Positions 35,306 to 46,607 of a stretch of 64,000 nt of DNA are shown here, in pieces. Under the pieces are notes generated by a model that did not search any database, had not been told where the DNA came from, and worked only from the letters and a program-made list of their open reading frames with translations. Source of the stretch: Deinococcus radiophilus (GTDB lineage: Bacteria > Deinococcota > Deinococci > Deinococcales > Deinococcaceae). Location: contig NZ_CP086380.1 of assembly GCF_020889625.1 (NCBI RefSeq), positions 1,197,001 to 1,261,000 on the forward strand. Direction: 5' to 3'. Position 1 is the first letter of the stretch. Each line of letters starts with the position of its first letter. The translations under genes were made by a program, and so were the position numbers.

Positions 35306-36076
35306 TCAGGCATTGGGAGACAACAGAAAACGCCCACAGGAAGGGCATTTGACTGGGGGCACCTTGGCCGCGGCCACCCGCTGCTGCACATTGACGGGAA
35401 GGCTGACATTACATGCCGAGCAGCGGCCGGAAGTCAGGGTCGCGATCCCCACGCCACCTTTAGCGCGGCGAATGGTTTCGTATTCCTTGGCCGTGCGGGG
35501 GTCCAGACTGCCCAGCAAGGCGGTGCGCTGCTCACGCATATCGGCGCCCGAAGCCCGCAGATCGGAGATCCGCTGCTCATCGGCGTCTTCCAGCTCGCCT
35601 AGGCGGGGACGGAGGCCACGGTGCTGCTCACGCAGGGTCTTGGCCTGGGTCAGCAGGTCACTTTCGCGCTCACGCAGGGGGGCCAGGTCCTCTTCCATCT
35701 CCTCAGCCCGCTCGCTGAGCTGTTGCAGCCGCGCCCCAAATTGGGTCTGGGCACGGGCATCAAAGGCATTCTTCTCCTGCTCAGTGCGGGTCCGCTCAAT
35801 CTGTTCGCGGGTGGTTTTCAGGTCCAGATCCAGGGTACGCGTCTGAGATTCGACGCGCTCCAGCACCATCTCGGTGTCTTCCAGGCGGTTGTTCAGATCA
35901 TCCATCTCGCGGCGCAGCTCTACGAGTTCTGCAGGCAACTCAGCCTCACGGGCGCTCAGGCTATCCAGCTGACGGTCCAGCTCCTGCACCTCGAACAGCT
36001 GGGCCAGGGGATGCCCGCCCCCGGTGGTTGGTGTGGCGTCGGTACTGCTGGCACTGGGCTGTGGTGCATCGGTCAT
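35306..36076 (-). CDS. Coiled-coil C4 zinc-ribbon protein (DUF164/CT398 type)
   Basis: 256 residues. After a Ser/Thr/Pro-rich N-terminus, residues about 30-190 form a long charged coiled coil (many Glu, Arg, Leu heptads). The C-terminus holds two CxxC pairs, CSACN near residue 220 and CPSCG near residue 242. This is the architecture of the zf-RING_7/DUF164 family, whose role is unclear. I start at MTDAPQ because TAGACT lies 7 nt upstream (leaderless). Confidence 0.85.
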   Translation of the reverse strand: MTDAPQPSASSTDATPTTGGGHPLAQLFEVQELDRQLDSLSAREAELPAELVELRREMDDLNNRLEDTEMVLERVESQTRTLDLDLKTTREQIERTRTEQEKNAFDARAQTQFGARLQQLSERAEEMEEDLAPLRERESDLLTQAKTLREQHRGLRPRLGELEDADEQRISDLRASGADMREQRTALLGSLDPRTAKEYETIRRAKGGVGIATLTSGRCSACNVSLPVNVQQRVAAAKVPPVKCPSCGRFLLSPNA

Positions 36077-36083
36077 ATCCCAG

Positions 36084-36089
36084 AGTCTA
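36084..36089 (-). promoter_or_regulatory. -10 element, leaderless promoter of the zinc-ribbon gene
   Basis: TAGACT on the minus strand, 7 nt before the ATG at 36076. Confidence 0.5.
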
Positions 36090-36175
36090 GTGCATGTGTC
36101 CGCTGGGGCTGTCCAGACCAACTGTAAAATACTGACCAGAACGTAAATATCTCCTTGAACTGTGTTCAATGACGC

Positions 36176-37408
36176 TTAGAACGTCTCCCCTTGCGCCTCA
36201 GGGATGGGCTGCAATTCGCCGCGGCGATCCGGCAAGAAGATTCCCAGATAGATGGCCAGAGTGTTGGCGATATACATCAGCAGCGTGAAGCCGAAGAGGA
36301 TATTGAAACTGGTCGCAAAGTCAAACCAACCTGAAGCCCGCAGCGCCCCAGAGGCCAGACTGGCCAGTGCCCAGGAACCGCTCCACGCAATCGTATTGAC
36401 GGCCGAATACATCGGGCGGTCCGCCTGACGGAGCACCGACATGGCATAGGACGAGTAGACCGGCCCGGTGGCGTTCATCAGTGCGCCGCGCACAAACAGG
36501 GCAACCGTGACCATCCACAAAGATGGCGAAAAGCCCAGCATCACCAGAAACGGCAAGCTGGACGCTTGCACCGCCAGTACCGCTCCCAGTTGGCCCAGTC
36601 GCCGCACCAGCCAGGGCTGAATCAGGACCGTCACCGCCGTTGCCAGACTGGTCCAGGCAAACAGCGCCCCCAAGCTGGCATAACTGATGCCGAAACGTCC
36701 CTCGATATAGACATTCAGAAATGGAATGGTCGCCCCAGCGCCCAGTCCCACAAACATGCTGGGCAAAACCAGCCGGAACATGGTGGGGCGGTCATGAATG
36801 CTCAGTGCCCCGCTACGCCCAGGCTGCGCAGGTTTGCCACTGGGTTGCAGGCCTGCCGCGACCAGCATGGCGGCACGCAGGGCGTCCAAGCCGCCGGGGT
36901 CGCCCCCCGCCCAGCCGGTATACAGCGCTGGCAACTGCCCGCCCAGCATATTGCCCACGAACCCCGCACCAACCATCAGGGCACTCTGGATGGTAAAGAG
37001 GCCCACCCGCGTACGCTCATCTGAGTTGTTGGCCATGAACGGCGCGCCTGACACCGACAGTGCGGCGCTGCCCATGCCCTGCAGGAGTGCCCCGACCACC
37101 GCCAGCAGCGCTCCGGGCGCCAGAGCCAGCAGCGACAGCCCCAGCACGGTCAACCCCGCCCCCAGCTGAATCACGCGGGCGTTGCTGAGCCGGCGGGCCA
37201 GCACGACCAGCGGCAAGCTGACAGCCGCCAGGGTCAAGGCCGGCAGCGCGTTCACGATGCCCTGCCACTCCGGCCCCAGACCCAGTTCACGCAGGTAGAA
37301 GTTCAGAAACAGACTGATGAAGGCCTGCGATAGCCCGAACGAAAAGCTGGCCGCCAGGAAAAGCCAGATTTGCCGCGAGTAGCCGAAACGGGGCCGGGTC
37401 CATGGCAT
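36176..37408 (-). CDS. Major facilitator superfamily transporter
   Basis: 410 residues with about twelve hydrophobic segments and an MFS-like loop after TM2 (VLARRLSNARV). Two halves are separated by a hydrophilic loop near residues 195-215. The substrate cannot be told from sequence; the closest general class is drug or sugar efflux MFS. The ATG at 37408 overlaps the nth stop codon by one base (TGATG), so translation is coupled to nth, an odd functional pairing. Confidence 0.85.
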   Translation of the reverse strand: MPWTRPRFGYSRQIWLFLAASFSFGLSQAFISLFLNFYLRELGLGPEWQGIVNALPALTLAAVSLPLVVLARRLSNARVIQLGAGLTVLGLSLLALAPGALLAVVGALLQGMGSAALSVSGAPFMANNSDERTRVGLFTIQSALMVGAGFVGNMLGGQLPALYTGWAGGDPGGLDALRAAMLVAAGLQPSGKPAQPGRSGALSIHDRPTMFRLVLPSMFVGLGAGATIPFLNVYIEGRFGISYASLGALFAWTSLATAVTVLIQPWLVRRLGQLGAVLAVQASSLPFLVMLGFSPSLWMVTVALFVRGALMNATGPVYSSYAMSVLRQADRPMYSAVNTIAWSGSWALASLASGALRASGWFDFATSFNILFGFTLLMYIANTLAIYLGIFLPDRRGELQPIPEAQGETF

Positions 37409-38085
37409 CAGCCCTCCTCTACGCCAATCTTGGGGCAGAAACTGGCCATGACGCACTGGCCACACAGTGGCCGCCGGGCCAGGCAGATCCGCCGCCCATG
37501 CAAGATCAGGGCATGGTGCAGAAAAATCCAGTCAGCAGCGTCAAACAGCCGCATCAGGTCGGCTTCGACCTTGTCCGGATTGGTCTGGGCACTGAGGCCC
37601 AGCCGCCGCGAAAGCCGCCCCACATGGGTGTCCACTGCGATGGCAGGCCGCCCATAAGCATTGCTCAGGACCACGTTGGCCGTCTTGCGCCCTGCCCCGG
37701 CCAGGGCCACCACTGCATCAAAGTTATCCGGCACCTCGCCGCCGTGCCGCTCCATCAGCTGACGCGCCAGCAGCGCCAGGTTCTTGGCCTTGGCCCGGTA
37801 AAGTCCGATCCGGCGAATATACGGCTCGATGTCTTCAGGTTCCGCCCGGCTCATGGCAGCGGCGTCCGGATACGCCTCAAACAGCGCCGGCGTAGCAGCG
37901 TTCACGCTGACGTCGGTGGCCTGGGCACTTAGGACCGTCGCCACCAGCAGCTCAAAGGGATCACGGAACTCCAGCTCGGTGCGGGCCGCTGGGTACAGCA
38001 CACGTAGCGCTGCGAGCACCAGCGGAGCGCGTGCTTTGGCCCCATTCGGCAGGCGCTGAGAAGAGGTTCGGGAAGTTCGGGTCAC
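37408..38085 (-). CDS. nth: Endonuclease III (DNA glycosylase/AP lyase)
   Basis: 225 residues. The helix-hairpin-helix LAGAGRKTANVVLSNAYG carries the catalytic Lys; the catalytic Asp is in AVDTHVGRLSRRLG. The 4Fe-4S cluster cysteines follow the C-x6-C-x2-C-x5-C spacing near residues 201-217. It removes oxidised pyrimidines in base excision repair. The start is GTG at 38085 with TAGCCT 7 nt upstream and no Shine-Dalgarno (leaderless). It forms an operon with the MFS gene. Confidence 0.94.
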   Translation of the reverse strand: MTRTSRTSSQRLPNGAKARAPLVLAALRVLYPAARTELEFRDPFELLVATVLSAQATDVSVNAATPALFEAYPDAAAMSRAEPEDIEPYIRRIGLYRAKAKNLALLARQLMERHGGEVPDNFDAVVALAGAGRKTANVVLSNAYGRPAIAVDTHVGRLSRRLGLSAQTNPDKVEADLMRLFDAADWIFLHHALILHGRRICLARRPLCGQCVMASFCPKIGVEEG

Positions 38086-38092
38086 ACCGCTC

Positions 38093-38098
38093 AGGCTA
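38093..38098 (-). promoter_or_regulatory. -10 element, leaderless promoter of nth
   Basis: TAGCCT on the minus strand, 7 nt before the GTG start at 38085. Confidence 0.45.
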
Positions 38099-38289
38099 CA
38101 CCTGGGGGCCGGTCAGGGGCAGTAGGCCAGATGGCTTAGGGGATAAACATCTGTACCCTCAGCGAGGTGGGTTTTTCCGTGCCACAGAGCAAGCCTGGCC
38201 AGTCCCACTGCGACGGATTCAGCCATACTTGAGAATGCGTTAGTTCCTCCCCTGGGAACCCTGGCCTCCTAAAGTACGTACTGACTGGC

Positions 38290-38511
38290 ATGAGAACCAT
38301 GTCTATCGTTCTGGGTGTGTTGGCCCTGCTGGGACTGCTGGCCGGGTTTCTGCCGTTGCTGGGCTGGGTCAACTGGTTTGCGGCCCTGCCCCCAGCCTTG
38401 CTGGGACTGCTGCTCGGCGTGCTGGCACGTGACCGGGGAGCCACCACCTTCAACGCCGTGATCATCGGCCTGGCTGCGCTGCGGTTGATGCTGGGAGGCG
38501 GGGTGCTGTAA
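38290..38511 (+). CDS. Small hydrophobic membrane protein
   Basis: 73 residues with two to three hydrophobic segments (residues about 5-25, 28-46, 54-70) and a single charged loop (ARDRG). No known family was recognised. A second ATG three codons downstream (38299) could also be the start; neither has a clear Shine-Dalgarno. The gene is supported by its codon use and by the strong terminator right behind it. A role in the inner membrane is all that can be said. Confidence 0.65.
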   Translation: MRTMSIVLGVLALLGLLAGFLPLLGWVNWFAALPPALLGLLLGVLARDRGATTFNAVIIGLAALRLMLGGGVL

Positions 38512-38525
38512 AGGCACTGTCTGAC

Positions 38526-38559
38526 CAAACGGCCAGCCCATCGTAGGCTGGCCGTTTAA
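38526..38559. terminator. Bidirectional terminator between small membrane gene and uspA-type gene
   Basis: AAACGGCCAGCC / GGCTGGCCGTTT perfect 12-bp stem with a 7-base loop in a convergent gap. Confidence 0.8.
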
Positions 38560-38577
38560 TTTCCTCAGCACTAAGGA

Positions 38578-39075
38578 TTAGCCGTGCCATTCCACCACAG
38601 GTTGATCCGCCTTGACCAGTAAGACAGGAACACGGACATGGCGCATGATGTCTTCAGCCACGCTTCCCAGCACAGCGCGGCGCAGGCCCGTGCGTCCGTG
38701 GGTCGACATCACGATCATCTTGGCCTGTTCCTGTTCGCGCACCCGCATCACGATGTTGCCGACCTTCTGGCCCAGGCGCGGCTCGAAGCGTAGTTTGGCT
38801 TCCGGGTAACGCTGGCTTAGCTCCGCCGTCATTTCCTCTTTGCGGCGCCTGATGTCTGCAGGTGTCACGCGGTCCTTACCGAATTCTTCCATAGGACCAC
38901 TGGCATCACGCTGCACATACAGGATGACCAGATCAGCGCCCAAGGGCTGGGCCAGCGACTGGGCATGATCAATGGCGCGGTTGCCAAGTTCGCTCCCGTC
39001 GGTGGTGACCAGAATGCGGTTGCGGGTAGCGGCAATGGTATCGGGGGCAGCTTGGTTCGGTGTGATTTGTGTCAT
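38578..39075 (-). CDS. Universal stress protein (UspA family)
   Basis: 165 residues with one Usp domain. ILVTTDGSELGNRAIDHA at the start and the ATP-binding pattern STHGRTGLRRAVLGSVAEDIMRH at the end (G-2x-G-9x-G-S type) mark the ATP-binding subgroup. It probably acts in stress survival. Two starts are possible: ATG 39096 and ATG 39075. I prefer 39075 because the AGGAG Shine-Dalgarno lies between them and would fall inside the longer protein. Confidence 0.88.
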   Translation of the reverse strand: MTQITPNQAAPDTIAATRNRILVTTDGSELGNRAIDHAQSLAQPLGADLVILYVQRDASGPMEEFGKDRVTPADIRRRKEEMTAELSQRYPEAKLRFEPRLGQKVGNIVMRVREQEQAKMIVMSTHGRTGLRRAVLGSVAEDIMRHVRVPVLLVKADQPVVEWHG

Positions 39076-39288
39076 AGGCGGTGCATTTCTCCTCATGAGT
39101 CATAGGCGGGTGCAGGGCAGGATGGAACCCCACTCGGTTTAGGGCAGACAGTTGGGTTGTATCCTTGTCGGCCATCTTAACCTGAAGTTGCCCGTCATCT
39201 TGCAGGTCCCTGCTGAGCTGGGAAACGGCCGACCTCCAGCTTCTTCCAGCTTCTTCTCATGGCCGGTTCTCAGCGGCTTGCCAAACGC

Positions 39289-39317
39289 TTGCACAGAGCC
39301 AAGTGGGCTGCTAAACT
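39289..39317 (+). promoter_or_regulatory. Promoter of tRNA-Trp
   Basis: TTGCAC (39289-39294), 17-bp spacer, TAAACT (39312-39317): the best sigma-A-type promoter seen in the window. It ends 34 bp before the tRNA. Confidence 0.8.
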
Positions 39318-39351
39318 GTTCCAGCCTTTCCAGAAATACCTGGTGAGATGC

Positions 39352-39427
<76 letters not shown>

Positions 39428-39431
39428 CAGT

Positions 39432-39470
39432 ATCGCCCCGGCAAATGATTGCCGGGGCGATGGCTTTTTG
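39432..39470 (+). terminator. Terminator of tRNA-Trp
   Basis: ATCGCCCCGGCA / TGCCGGGGCGAT stem followed by GGCTTTTTG. Confidence 0.9.
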
Positions 39471-39562
39471 TGACATCCGGCGAACAAGGAACTTGCATAT
39501 TCACTGTGTCAGTCACGAAGCACTGACGAGTGGCTGGCACTTCAAAGCCCATAAGATGAGGG

Positions 39563-39871
39563 CTAGGGCCTGGTCTGCTCCATCAACCAACTCTGATAGG
39601 CCGGAAGCATCCGGTCCACCGGCAGCGCTACGATTTCAGGCACCTCATATGGGTGCAACTCGCAGACCCGCCGTTCCAGATCGGTATAGCGCTCGCCGAC
39701 CGTCTTGATCAGCAATACGACTTCGGCGGCTTCCTGCACTTCACCTTCCCAGCGATAAACGCTCTGGACTGGCAACGCCTGCACACAGGCCGCCAATCGT
39801 TCCTGCACCAGCGCACGCGCCAGGGCCTGAGCCGCTTCGGAAGGCACACTGACCATCACCATCAGGGACAT
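39563..39871 (-). CDS. cutA: Divalent cation tolerance protein CutA
   Basis: 102 residues, the usual size of the trimeric CutA family (ferredoxin-like fold, PII-like). Signatures are ERLAACVQ, SVYRWEGEVQEAAEVVLLIKT and LHPYEVPEIVALPV. Its exact role is debated; it was named for copper tolerance. The start has TATGCT 6 nt upstream and no Shine-Dalgarno. Confidence 0.93.
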   Translation of the reverse strand: MSLMVMVSVPSEAAQALARALVQERLAACVQALPVQSVYRWEGEVQEAAEVVLLIKTVGERYTDLERRVCELHPYEVPEIVALPVDRMLPAYQSWLMEQTRP

Positions 39872-39877
39872 GCGAGC

Positions 39878-39883
39878 AGCATA
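39878..39883 (-). promoter_or_regulatory. -10 element, leaderless promoter of cutA
   Basis: TATGCT on the minus strand, 6 nt before the cutA ATG at 39871. Confidence 0.45.
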
Positions 39884-39910
39884 CTCCTGGCCGCCTAGGC
39901 GGCTTGGCCC

Positions 39911-40330
39911 TCAGGGCAGGCGGTACTCGTCGCAGTTGGCCCCGACATTTTCCGGGTCATACTCGGCCACCAGTACGGCTTCGTCACGGCCCACATAGCC
40001 CCAGCAGCGGGCCAGTTGCTCCAGGTACTGCGGGGAGTTCAGTTGGACCTTGGCATCTTTGAGAATCTGAATGTCGTTTCGCAGGCGGTCATTCTCGGCC
40101 TCAGCTTCGCGGGTCTGCTCAGTCCAAGTCATGGATCTGTAGACCCCAGTGCCCAGGTGAACTGCCGTCTGCACCGCTCCGACAGCGCAGAGCAAACAGG
40201 TGGTCATCAGCATCAGCGGCACCCGACTCATGCGCCGTCCCAGCCGTGACCATCGGCTCCGCAAACCCGTAGGAGCGCCCCTGGTTGGGGGATCCTGGGA
40301 TGGTGGCGGTGGCGTGGGAGCGCTAGACAT
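39911..40330 (-). CDS. FtsB/DivIC-like septum formation initiator protein
   Basis: 139 residues: a Pro-rich cytoplasmic N-terminus of about 35 residues, one membrane segment (about residues 39-60), a short coiled coil (TEQTREAEAENDRLRNDIQILKD), and a C-terminal segment with NSPQYLEQLARCWGYVGRDEAVLV. This topology and the pattern before the C-terminus fit the FtsB/DivIC family, which recruits late divisome proteins with FtsL and FtsQ. The assignment is by topology and short motifs, so it is moderate. Confidence 0.72.
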   Translation of the reverse strand: MSSAPTPPPPSQDPPTRGAPTGLRSRWSRLGRRMSRVPLMLMTTCLLCAVGAVQTAVHLGTGVYRSMTWTEQTREAEAENDRLRNDIQILKDAKVQLNSPQYLEQLARCWGYVGRDEAVLVAEYDPENVGANCDEYRLP

Positions 40331-40412
40331 CTGCGCCAGAGCATACCCTATCTGGGAGGCGGTAGACCCTGAACCTGACCAACGCCGGAGCCGAGATAAC
40401 AGGCCGATGGTT

Positions 40413-40418
40413 TAGCAT
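40413..40418 (+). promoter_or_regulatory. -10 element, leaderless promoter of the CLC gene
   Basis: TAGCAT lies 6 nt before the GTG start at 40425; no Shine-Dalgarno. Confidence 0.45.
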
Positions 40419-40424
40419 AGGCAG

Positions 40425-42029
40425 GTGCGTCCGCCCAGTTTTGCCCCACTCAGCCGTCAAAACCTGCTGCGCCGCTGGCAGAGTGCAAGGCTGGTGCTGC
40501 TCAGCGTGCTGGGCGGAGTGCTGATTGGCCTGCTCGCAACGCTGCTGCGGCTGGGTCTGGGGGTGCTGACCTCGGCGGCCAGCGCCGTTACAGGTTACGC
40601 CCCACCCGGTACACCCGGTGAAGGCGGACTGATGATGAGCTTTGGGACACCGCAGGCGCTGGGGCTCCTGCTCTTGCCCGCGCTGGGAGCCCTGTATGTC
40701 TGGCTGATGCCCCGTGACGGTGAGGCCCTGAATCAGATGGTGCGGGTTGGCCTGGGTAAACGCAGCGACGCCGATGAGCGCTGGGCGCTGGACAGTGAAG
40801 TGCAGACCCTCAGCGCCGCCGCGCTGGCTTCGGCGGGCGGGCTGCTGGTGGGCCGCGACGCCGCCTTTGCCGCGCTGGGCCGCCTGGGTACGCGGCTGCT
40901 GGGACTGCTCACCCGCCTGAGTGCCGGCGAACACCGCACCCTGGTTCTGGCGACTACAGCCGCAGCCTTAGGCGCCGTACTCCACGCCCCGCTGGCCGCC
41001 GCCGTACTGGTGGCCGAAGTCCTGTACCGCCGCTTTGAATTCGAGTACGAAGTGCTGATGTCCTGTGTACTGGCGGCCATTACGGCCTACGCGGTCTACG
41101 GAACGGTGTTCGGATTCCGGCCACTTTTCCAACCCCCGGTCATGGACGGTCTGGGGATGGGCGACCTGCTTCCGGGTCTGCTGATCACGCTGGTCGCTAC
41201 CGCTCTGGCGTGGCTGGTCCTGCGCCTGAGCGACATCTTGCCCCAGCCACGCTTTTCGACCGAACGACTGGCAGCCGGCGCCGGCTTCGGTGCGCTGAGC
41301 GCCGTGCTGGTATTGCTGGTTGGACCCCAGGTGCTGGGTGACGGTTCAGGCTGGATGGCCCTGGGCCTGAACGGAATGCTGGACGCCGCAGGCGCGCTGG
41401 AAACCGCCGGCTGGCGCTGGCTGCTGCTGGCGCTGGGGGCAGGGCTGGCGTTTGGGGCGGGCGTGCTGCCCAGTCTGGCCCTAGGCGGCTTGCTGGGGGC
41501 AGGCCTGGGTGGATTGCTGGGCGGCGACCCGGCACTGGGCACGCTGCTGGGTGCCGCTGCCTTTTTGACCGTTACCCATAACACTCCAGTGGCGGCCACC
41601 TTGCTGGCGGTGGCCTGGGGTGGTGACGCGGTGCTGCCTGCTGCGCTGCTGGCCGCCGGGCTGGCCCACCTGCTCAGCGGCGAGGTGGGTCTCCTGCCTG
41701 CACAGGTGGCTTCCCGTTCCCGCCGCGCCGCTGAGGCCGACGCCGCCGCCCTGGTGCTGGCCGAAGCCGAGGCCCGCCGTGATCAGGGCAGCGAAAACGG
41801 CGAGCGGCAGATTTACCGCCGCGCTGTCCCCAGTACCTGGGGTGGAGTGGCCATCGGGCGATTGGCCCTACCGCCCAGTGTGGAAGTCGTGGGTCTGGTG
41901 CGTGACGGCGAGGTACTGCTTCCCCGCCGTAGCGTCAGATTGCTGCGAGGCGACGAGGTGATGCTGCTGGCCCGTCCCGACGCCTACGCAGCGCTGGACG
42001 CCCTGTTGGAGCTGCCGGAATTGAGATAG
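40425..42029 (+). CDS. Divergent CLC-family chloride channel/antiporter with C-terminal TrkA-C-like domain
   Basis: 534 residues starting with GTG. About ten or more hydrophobic helices cover residues 20-430. The LPSLALGGLLGAGLGG segment fits the CLC motif GxFxPSLxxGA. The gating-glutamate motif, normally GREGP, reads GRDAA in LVGRDAAFAALGRLG, and the first ion-pathway motif GSGIP is not recognisable. Residues about 460-534 resemble a TrkA-C/RCK-C ligand-binding domain (VGLVRDGEVLLPRRSVRLLRGDEVMLLA). It is an integral membrane transporter whose ion and coupling cannot be inferred safely. Confidence 0.82.
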   Translation: MRPPSFAPLSRQNLLRRWQSARLVLLSVLGGVLIGLLATLLRLGLGVLTSAASAVTGYAPPGTPGEGGLMMSFGTPQALGLLLLPALGALYVWLMPRDGEALNQMVRVGLGKRSDADERWALDSEVQTLSAAALASAGGLLVGRDAAFAALGRLGTRLLGLLTRLSAGEHRTLVLATTAAALGAVLHAPLAAAVLVAEVLYRRFEFEYEVLMSCVLAAITAYAVYGTVFGFRPLFQPPVMDGLGMGDLLPGLLITLVATALAWLVLRLSDILPQPRFSTERLAAGAGFGALSAVLVLLVGPQVLGDGSGWMALGLNGMLDAAGALETAGWRWLLLALGAGLAFGAGVLPSLALGGLLGAGLGGLLGGDPALGTLLGAAAFLTVTHNTPVAATLLAVAWGGDAVLPAALLAAGLAHLLSGEVGLLPAQVASRSRRAAEADAAALVLAEAEARRDQGSENGERQIYRRAVPSTWGGVAIGRLALPPSVEVVGLVRDGEVLLPRRSVRLLRGDEVMLLARPDAYAALDALLELPELR

Positions 42030-42040
42030 GACAGAGGGTC

Positions 42041-42095
42041 GCAGAAAACCAGGACGAAGGCCCAAGAAACACTGGCCTTCGTCCTGGTTTTCTGC
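42041..42095. terminator. Long 22-bp hairpin, bidirectional terminator between CLC gene and secA
   Basis: A perfect 22-bp inverted repeat (left arm 42041-42062, right arm 42074-42095) with an 11-base loop. The arms carry AAAA/TTTT, so transcripts from both convergent genes would end in or after the stem. Confidence 0.75.
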
Positions 42096-42173
42096 ACTTG
42101 ATGGGGCGGCTCTGTGCTTAAGACTCACATCCGCAGGAACAACCGTCGCTCCTCACTCCGTCCGCATGAGCAA

Positions 42174-44783
<2,610 letters not shown>

Positions 44784-44790
44784 TACCGCG

Positions 44791-44796
44791 AGTATA
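44791..44796 (-). promoter_or_regulatory. -10 element, leaderless promoter of secA
   Basis: TATACT on the minus strand, 7 nt before the ATG at 44783. Confidence 0.6.
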
Positions 44797-44893
44797 CGCC
44801 GCGCAGGTGAAGTGAATCTGTCAGAGGCGAGGCCGCTTAAAGGCATCTAGAAACCTGTCAAGTGGCACACAGTCTCTGTGCGGCTCTCTCAGC

Positions 44894-45775
44894 TCAGTCC
44901 AGCAGCTTGTCCACAATGACGGCGTGATCGGCGTAGAACTGCCGAGGGTTCACCAAGGCCTCGGCCAGCGGTAAGCGCTGCAAGTCCGCGCGCAACTCAG
45001 CGGGCGGAGCGGCCAGCGCCACCCAACTGAGGGTCTGCCCGGTCAGGGTGCGCCCGCCGCCGCTGTAGAGCGTGCCTGCGCCCTCCACAGCAGCAGGCAA
45101 AGCCACACCCGGCAACTCCCATAGCCCTGCCCCGATTGGCCCGGGCCTTTGATGGACCAAGATGTCTTCCCCATCGCGCCAGAGCCACAGTTGTTCACGC
45201 TGCTCGGCAGGAACCTGGGTTTTGGCCGCATCGACCGCCTGCCACTCTACTTGCAAGCGGGCATAGTCAGGCGTGTTGGCCCAATCATGCAGCCAAGGCA
45301 GAGTCGCGGCGGGCAAGTGCCCCGGCAACAGCGGTGAGTCCGGCCCCTCTAGAAAATAGGCGCGGCGCAGCTCGGTGGCGCTGATACCGCCTTCCAGTTC
45401 CGGCAAGACCAGCCGCTCCCAGCCTGGAAACCAGTGCAGATAGGCACTCGAATCGTCCTTGACGTAACCCACCAGCGTGACCGGATCGCCGGGGGCGAAC
45501 AGACCGCGCACATCGGCGGCCCAGCGCTCGGCGTCGAAGCGGTCGGGCAGCGCGCAAAAGCGCACCCGGCCCAGGTCTGCACCCGCCGCCGCTAGTGCCA
45601 ACCGCCACAGTTCCTCACGCTCGGCAGGCGTCCAGGGATTCTTGATGCTGCGGGCCAGATTGGCACTGCCCAGGGCCAGTGTCAGTTGGGACGAGTGTTC
45701 CAGGGCAGCAAGTGCTGAGGCCAGATGGGCGTGGTGCGGCGGCTGAAAGCGTCCGATGTAAAGAGCGTGAGACAT
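44894..45775 (-). CDS. nadM: NMN adenylyltransferase (NadM-Nudix type) with a degenerate Nudix domain
   Basis: 293 residues. The N-terminal nucleotidyltransferase domain has ALYIGRFQPPHHAHL (GxFxPxHxxH) and ISATELRRAYF (ISxTxxR). It makes NAD+ from NMN and ATP. Residues about 180-293 align with the Nudix half of bifunctional NadM-Nudix enzymes: GLWELPG is kept, and GGRTLTGQTLSWVAL and FYADHAVIVDKLLD match later parts, but the roughly 30-residue segment with the Nudix box (GX5EX7REUXEEXGU) is gone. The ADP-ribose-hydrolysing activity is therefore probably lost. It stands 7 bp after coaX, so NAD and CoA synthesis genes share an operon. Confidence 0.85.
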   Translation of the reverse strand: MSHALYIGRFQPPHHAHLASALAALEHSSQLTLALGSANLARSIKNPWTPAEREELWRLALAAAGADLGRVRFCALPDRFDAERWAADVRGLFAPGDPVTLVGYVKDDSSAYLHWFPGWERLVLPELEGGISATELRRAYFLEGPDSPLLPGHLPAATLPWLHDWANTPDYARLQVEWQAVDAAKTQVPAEQREQLWLWRDGEDILVHQRPGPIGAGLWELPGVALPAAVEGAGTLYSGGGRTLTGQTLSWVALAAPPAELRADLQRLPLAEALVNPRQFYADHAVIVDKLLD

Positions 45776-45782
45776 GCCGTTT

Positions 45783-46607
45783 TCAGTCCTCTGCCTGCTG
45801 CCTGGAATGCCACATCTCAATGAGGCCCCGCAGGGTCAGGCCCTCATCATAGAAATCCACTTCCCGGCAGATGCCTTCCAGCACTCCGGCAAAGCCCCCG
45901 GTGGCGATGGTGACCGCCGGGGCGTCCAGCTCGGCGCGGACGCGGCGCAGCAGACCGTCCACCATTTCGGCGTAGCCGAAGACCAGCCCCGATTGCAGCG
46001 CCTGCACCGTGTTTTTGCCAATGGTACGCGGCGGGGCTTCCAGGGCGATGCGCGGCAGCTTGGCGGCGCGGGCAAACAGGGCGTCGGCGCTCACCTGCGC
46101 CCCAGTCGCCAGAATGCCGCCCAGGAAGCGGTGACCGCGCCCGATCACGTCGAAGTTGGTGGACGTGCCGAAATCCACGACCACTGCGTACTGCGCCCCC
46201 TCGCGCTCCAGGTATGGCTGTGCGCCGAACAGGTTACACAGCCGGTCCGCGCCCACGCCGCCCGGATCATCCAGTTCCACGCTGACCTGGGGTAGGTTGG
46301 CGGTGTTCACGCTAAAGGTCTGCATCCCGAAGCGCCGCTCCAACGCCTGCACGTAGTTCTCCCCCACCGGCGGGGCCACGCTGCTCAGGACCGCCTGCCG
46401 GGGCAACGCGTGGCCGCCCATCGCAAAGAGGCTACGGACCTGCCGCGCCAGATCGTCGGGCAGCAGGTCGCGGTTGGTGCGAACCCGCCAGGTTTCACGC
46501 AGGCCGCGCCCTCCACCATCGGTCAGGCCCAGCACCGTGCTGGTGTTGCCGATGTCGATGACAAGCAGCGGCTGGGCGGCAGGATCAGCATGGTTCACGC
46601 GGGCCAT
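45783..46607 (-). CDS. coaX: Type III pantothenate kinase
   Basis: 274 residues of the ASKHA fold: DIGNTSTVLGL (phosphate 1), SSVAPPVGENYVQ, GADRLCNLFGA, and VVDFGTSTNFDVI (phosphate 2). It phosphorylates pantothenate, the first step of CoA synthesis. Start choice: ATG 46607 is used here, but a TAGAAT -10 overlaps it and lies 7 nt before an in-frame GTG at 46598, so the leaderless start may be that GTG, three codons later. Divergent from acs, which consumes CoA. Confidence 0.93.
   Translation of the reverse strand: MARVNHADPAAQPLLVIDIGNTSTVLGLTDGGGRGLRETWRVRTNRDLLPDDLARQVRSLFAMGGHALPRQAVLSSVAPPVGENYVQALERRFGMQTFSVNTANLPQVSVELDDPGGVGADRLCNLFGAQPYLEREGAQYAVVVDFGTSTNFDVIGRGHRFLGGILATGAQVSADALFARAAKLPRIALEAPPRTIGKNTVQALQSGLVFGYAEMVDGLLRRVRAELDAPAVTIATGGFAGVLEGICREVDFYDEGLTLRGLIEMWHSRQQAED

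Noticed and set aside
39097..39351. A second tRNA or small gene in the gap before tRNA-Trp.
   Set aside because: No second cloverleaf or coding signal; only the tRNA promoter at 39289-39317 is supported.
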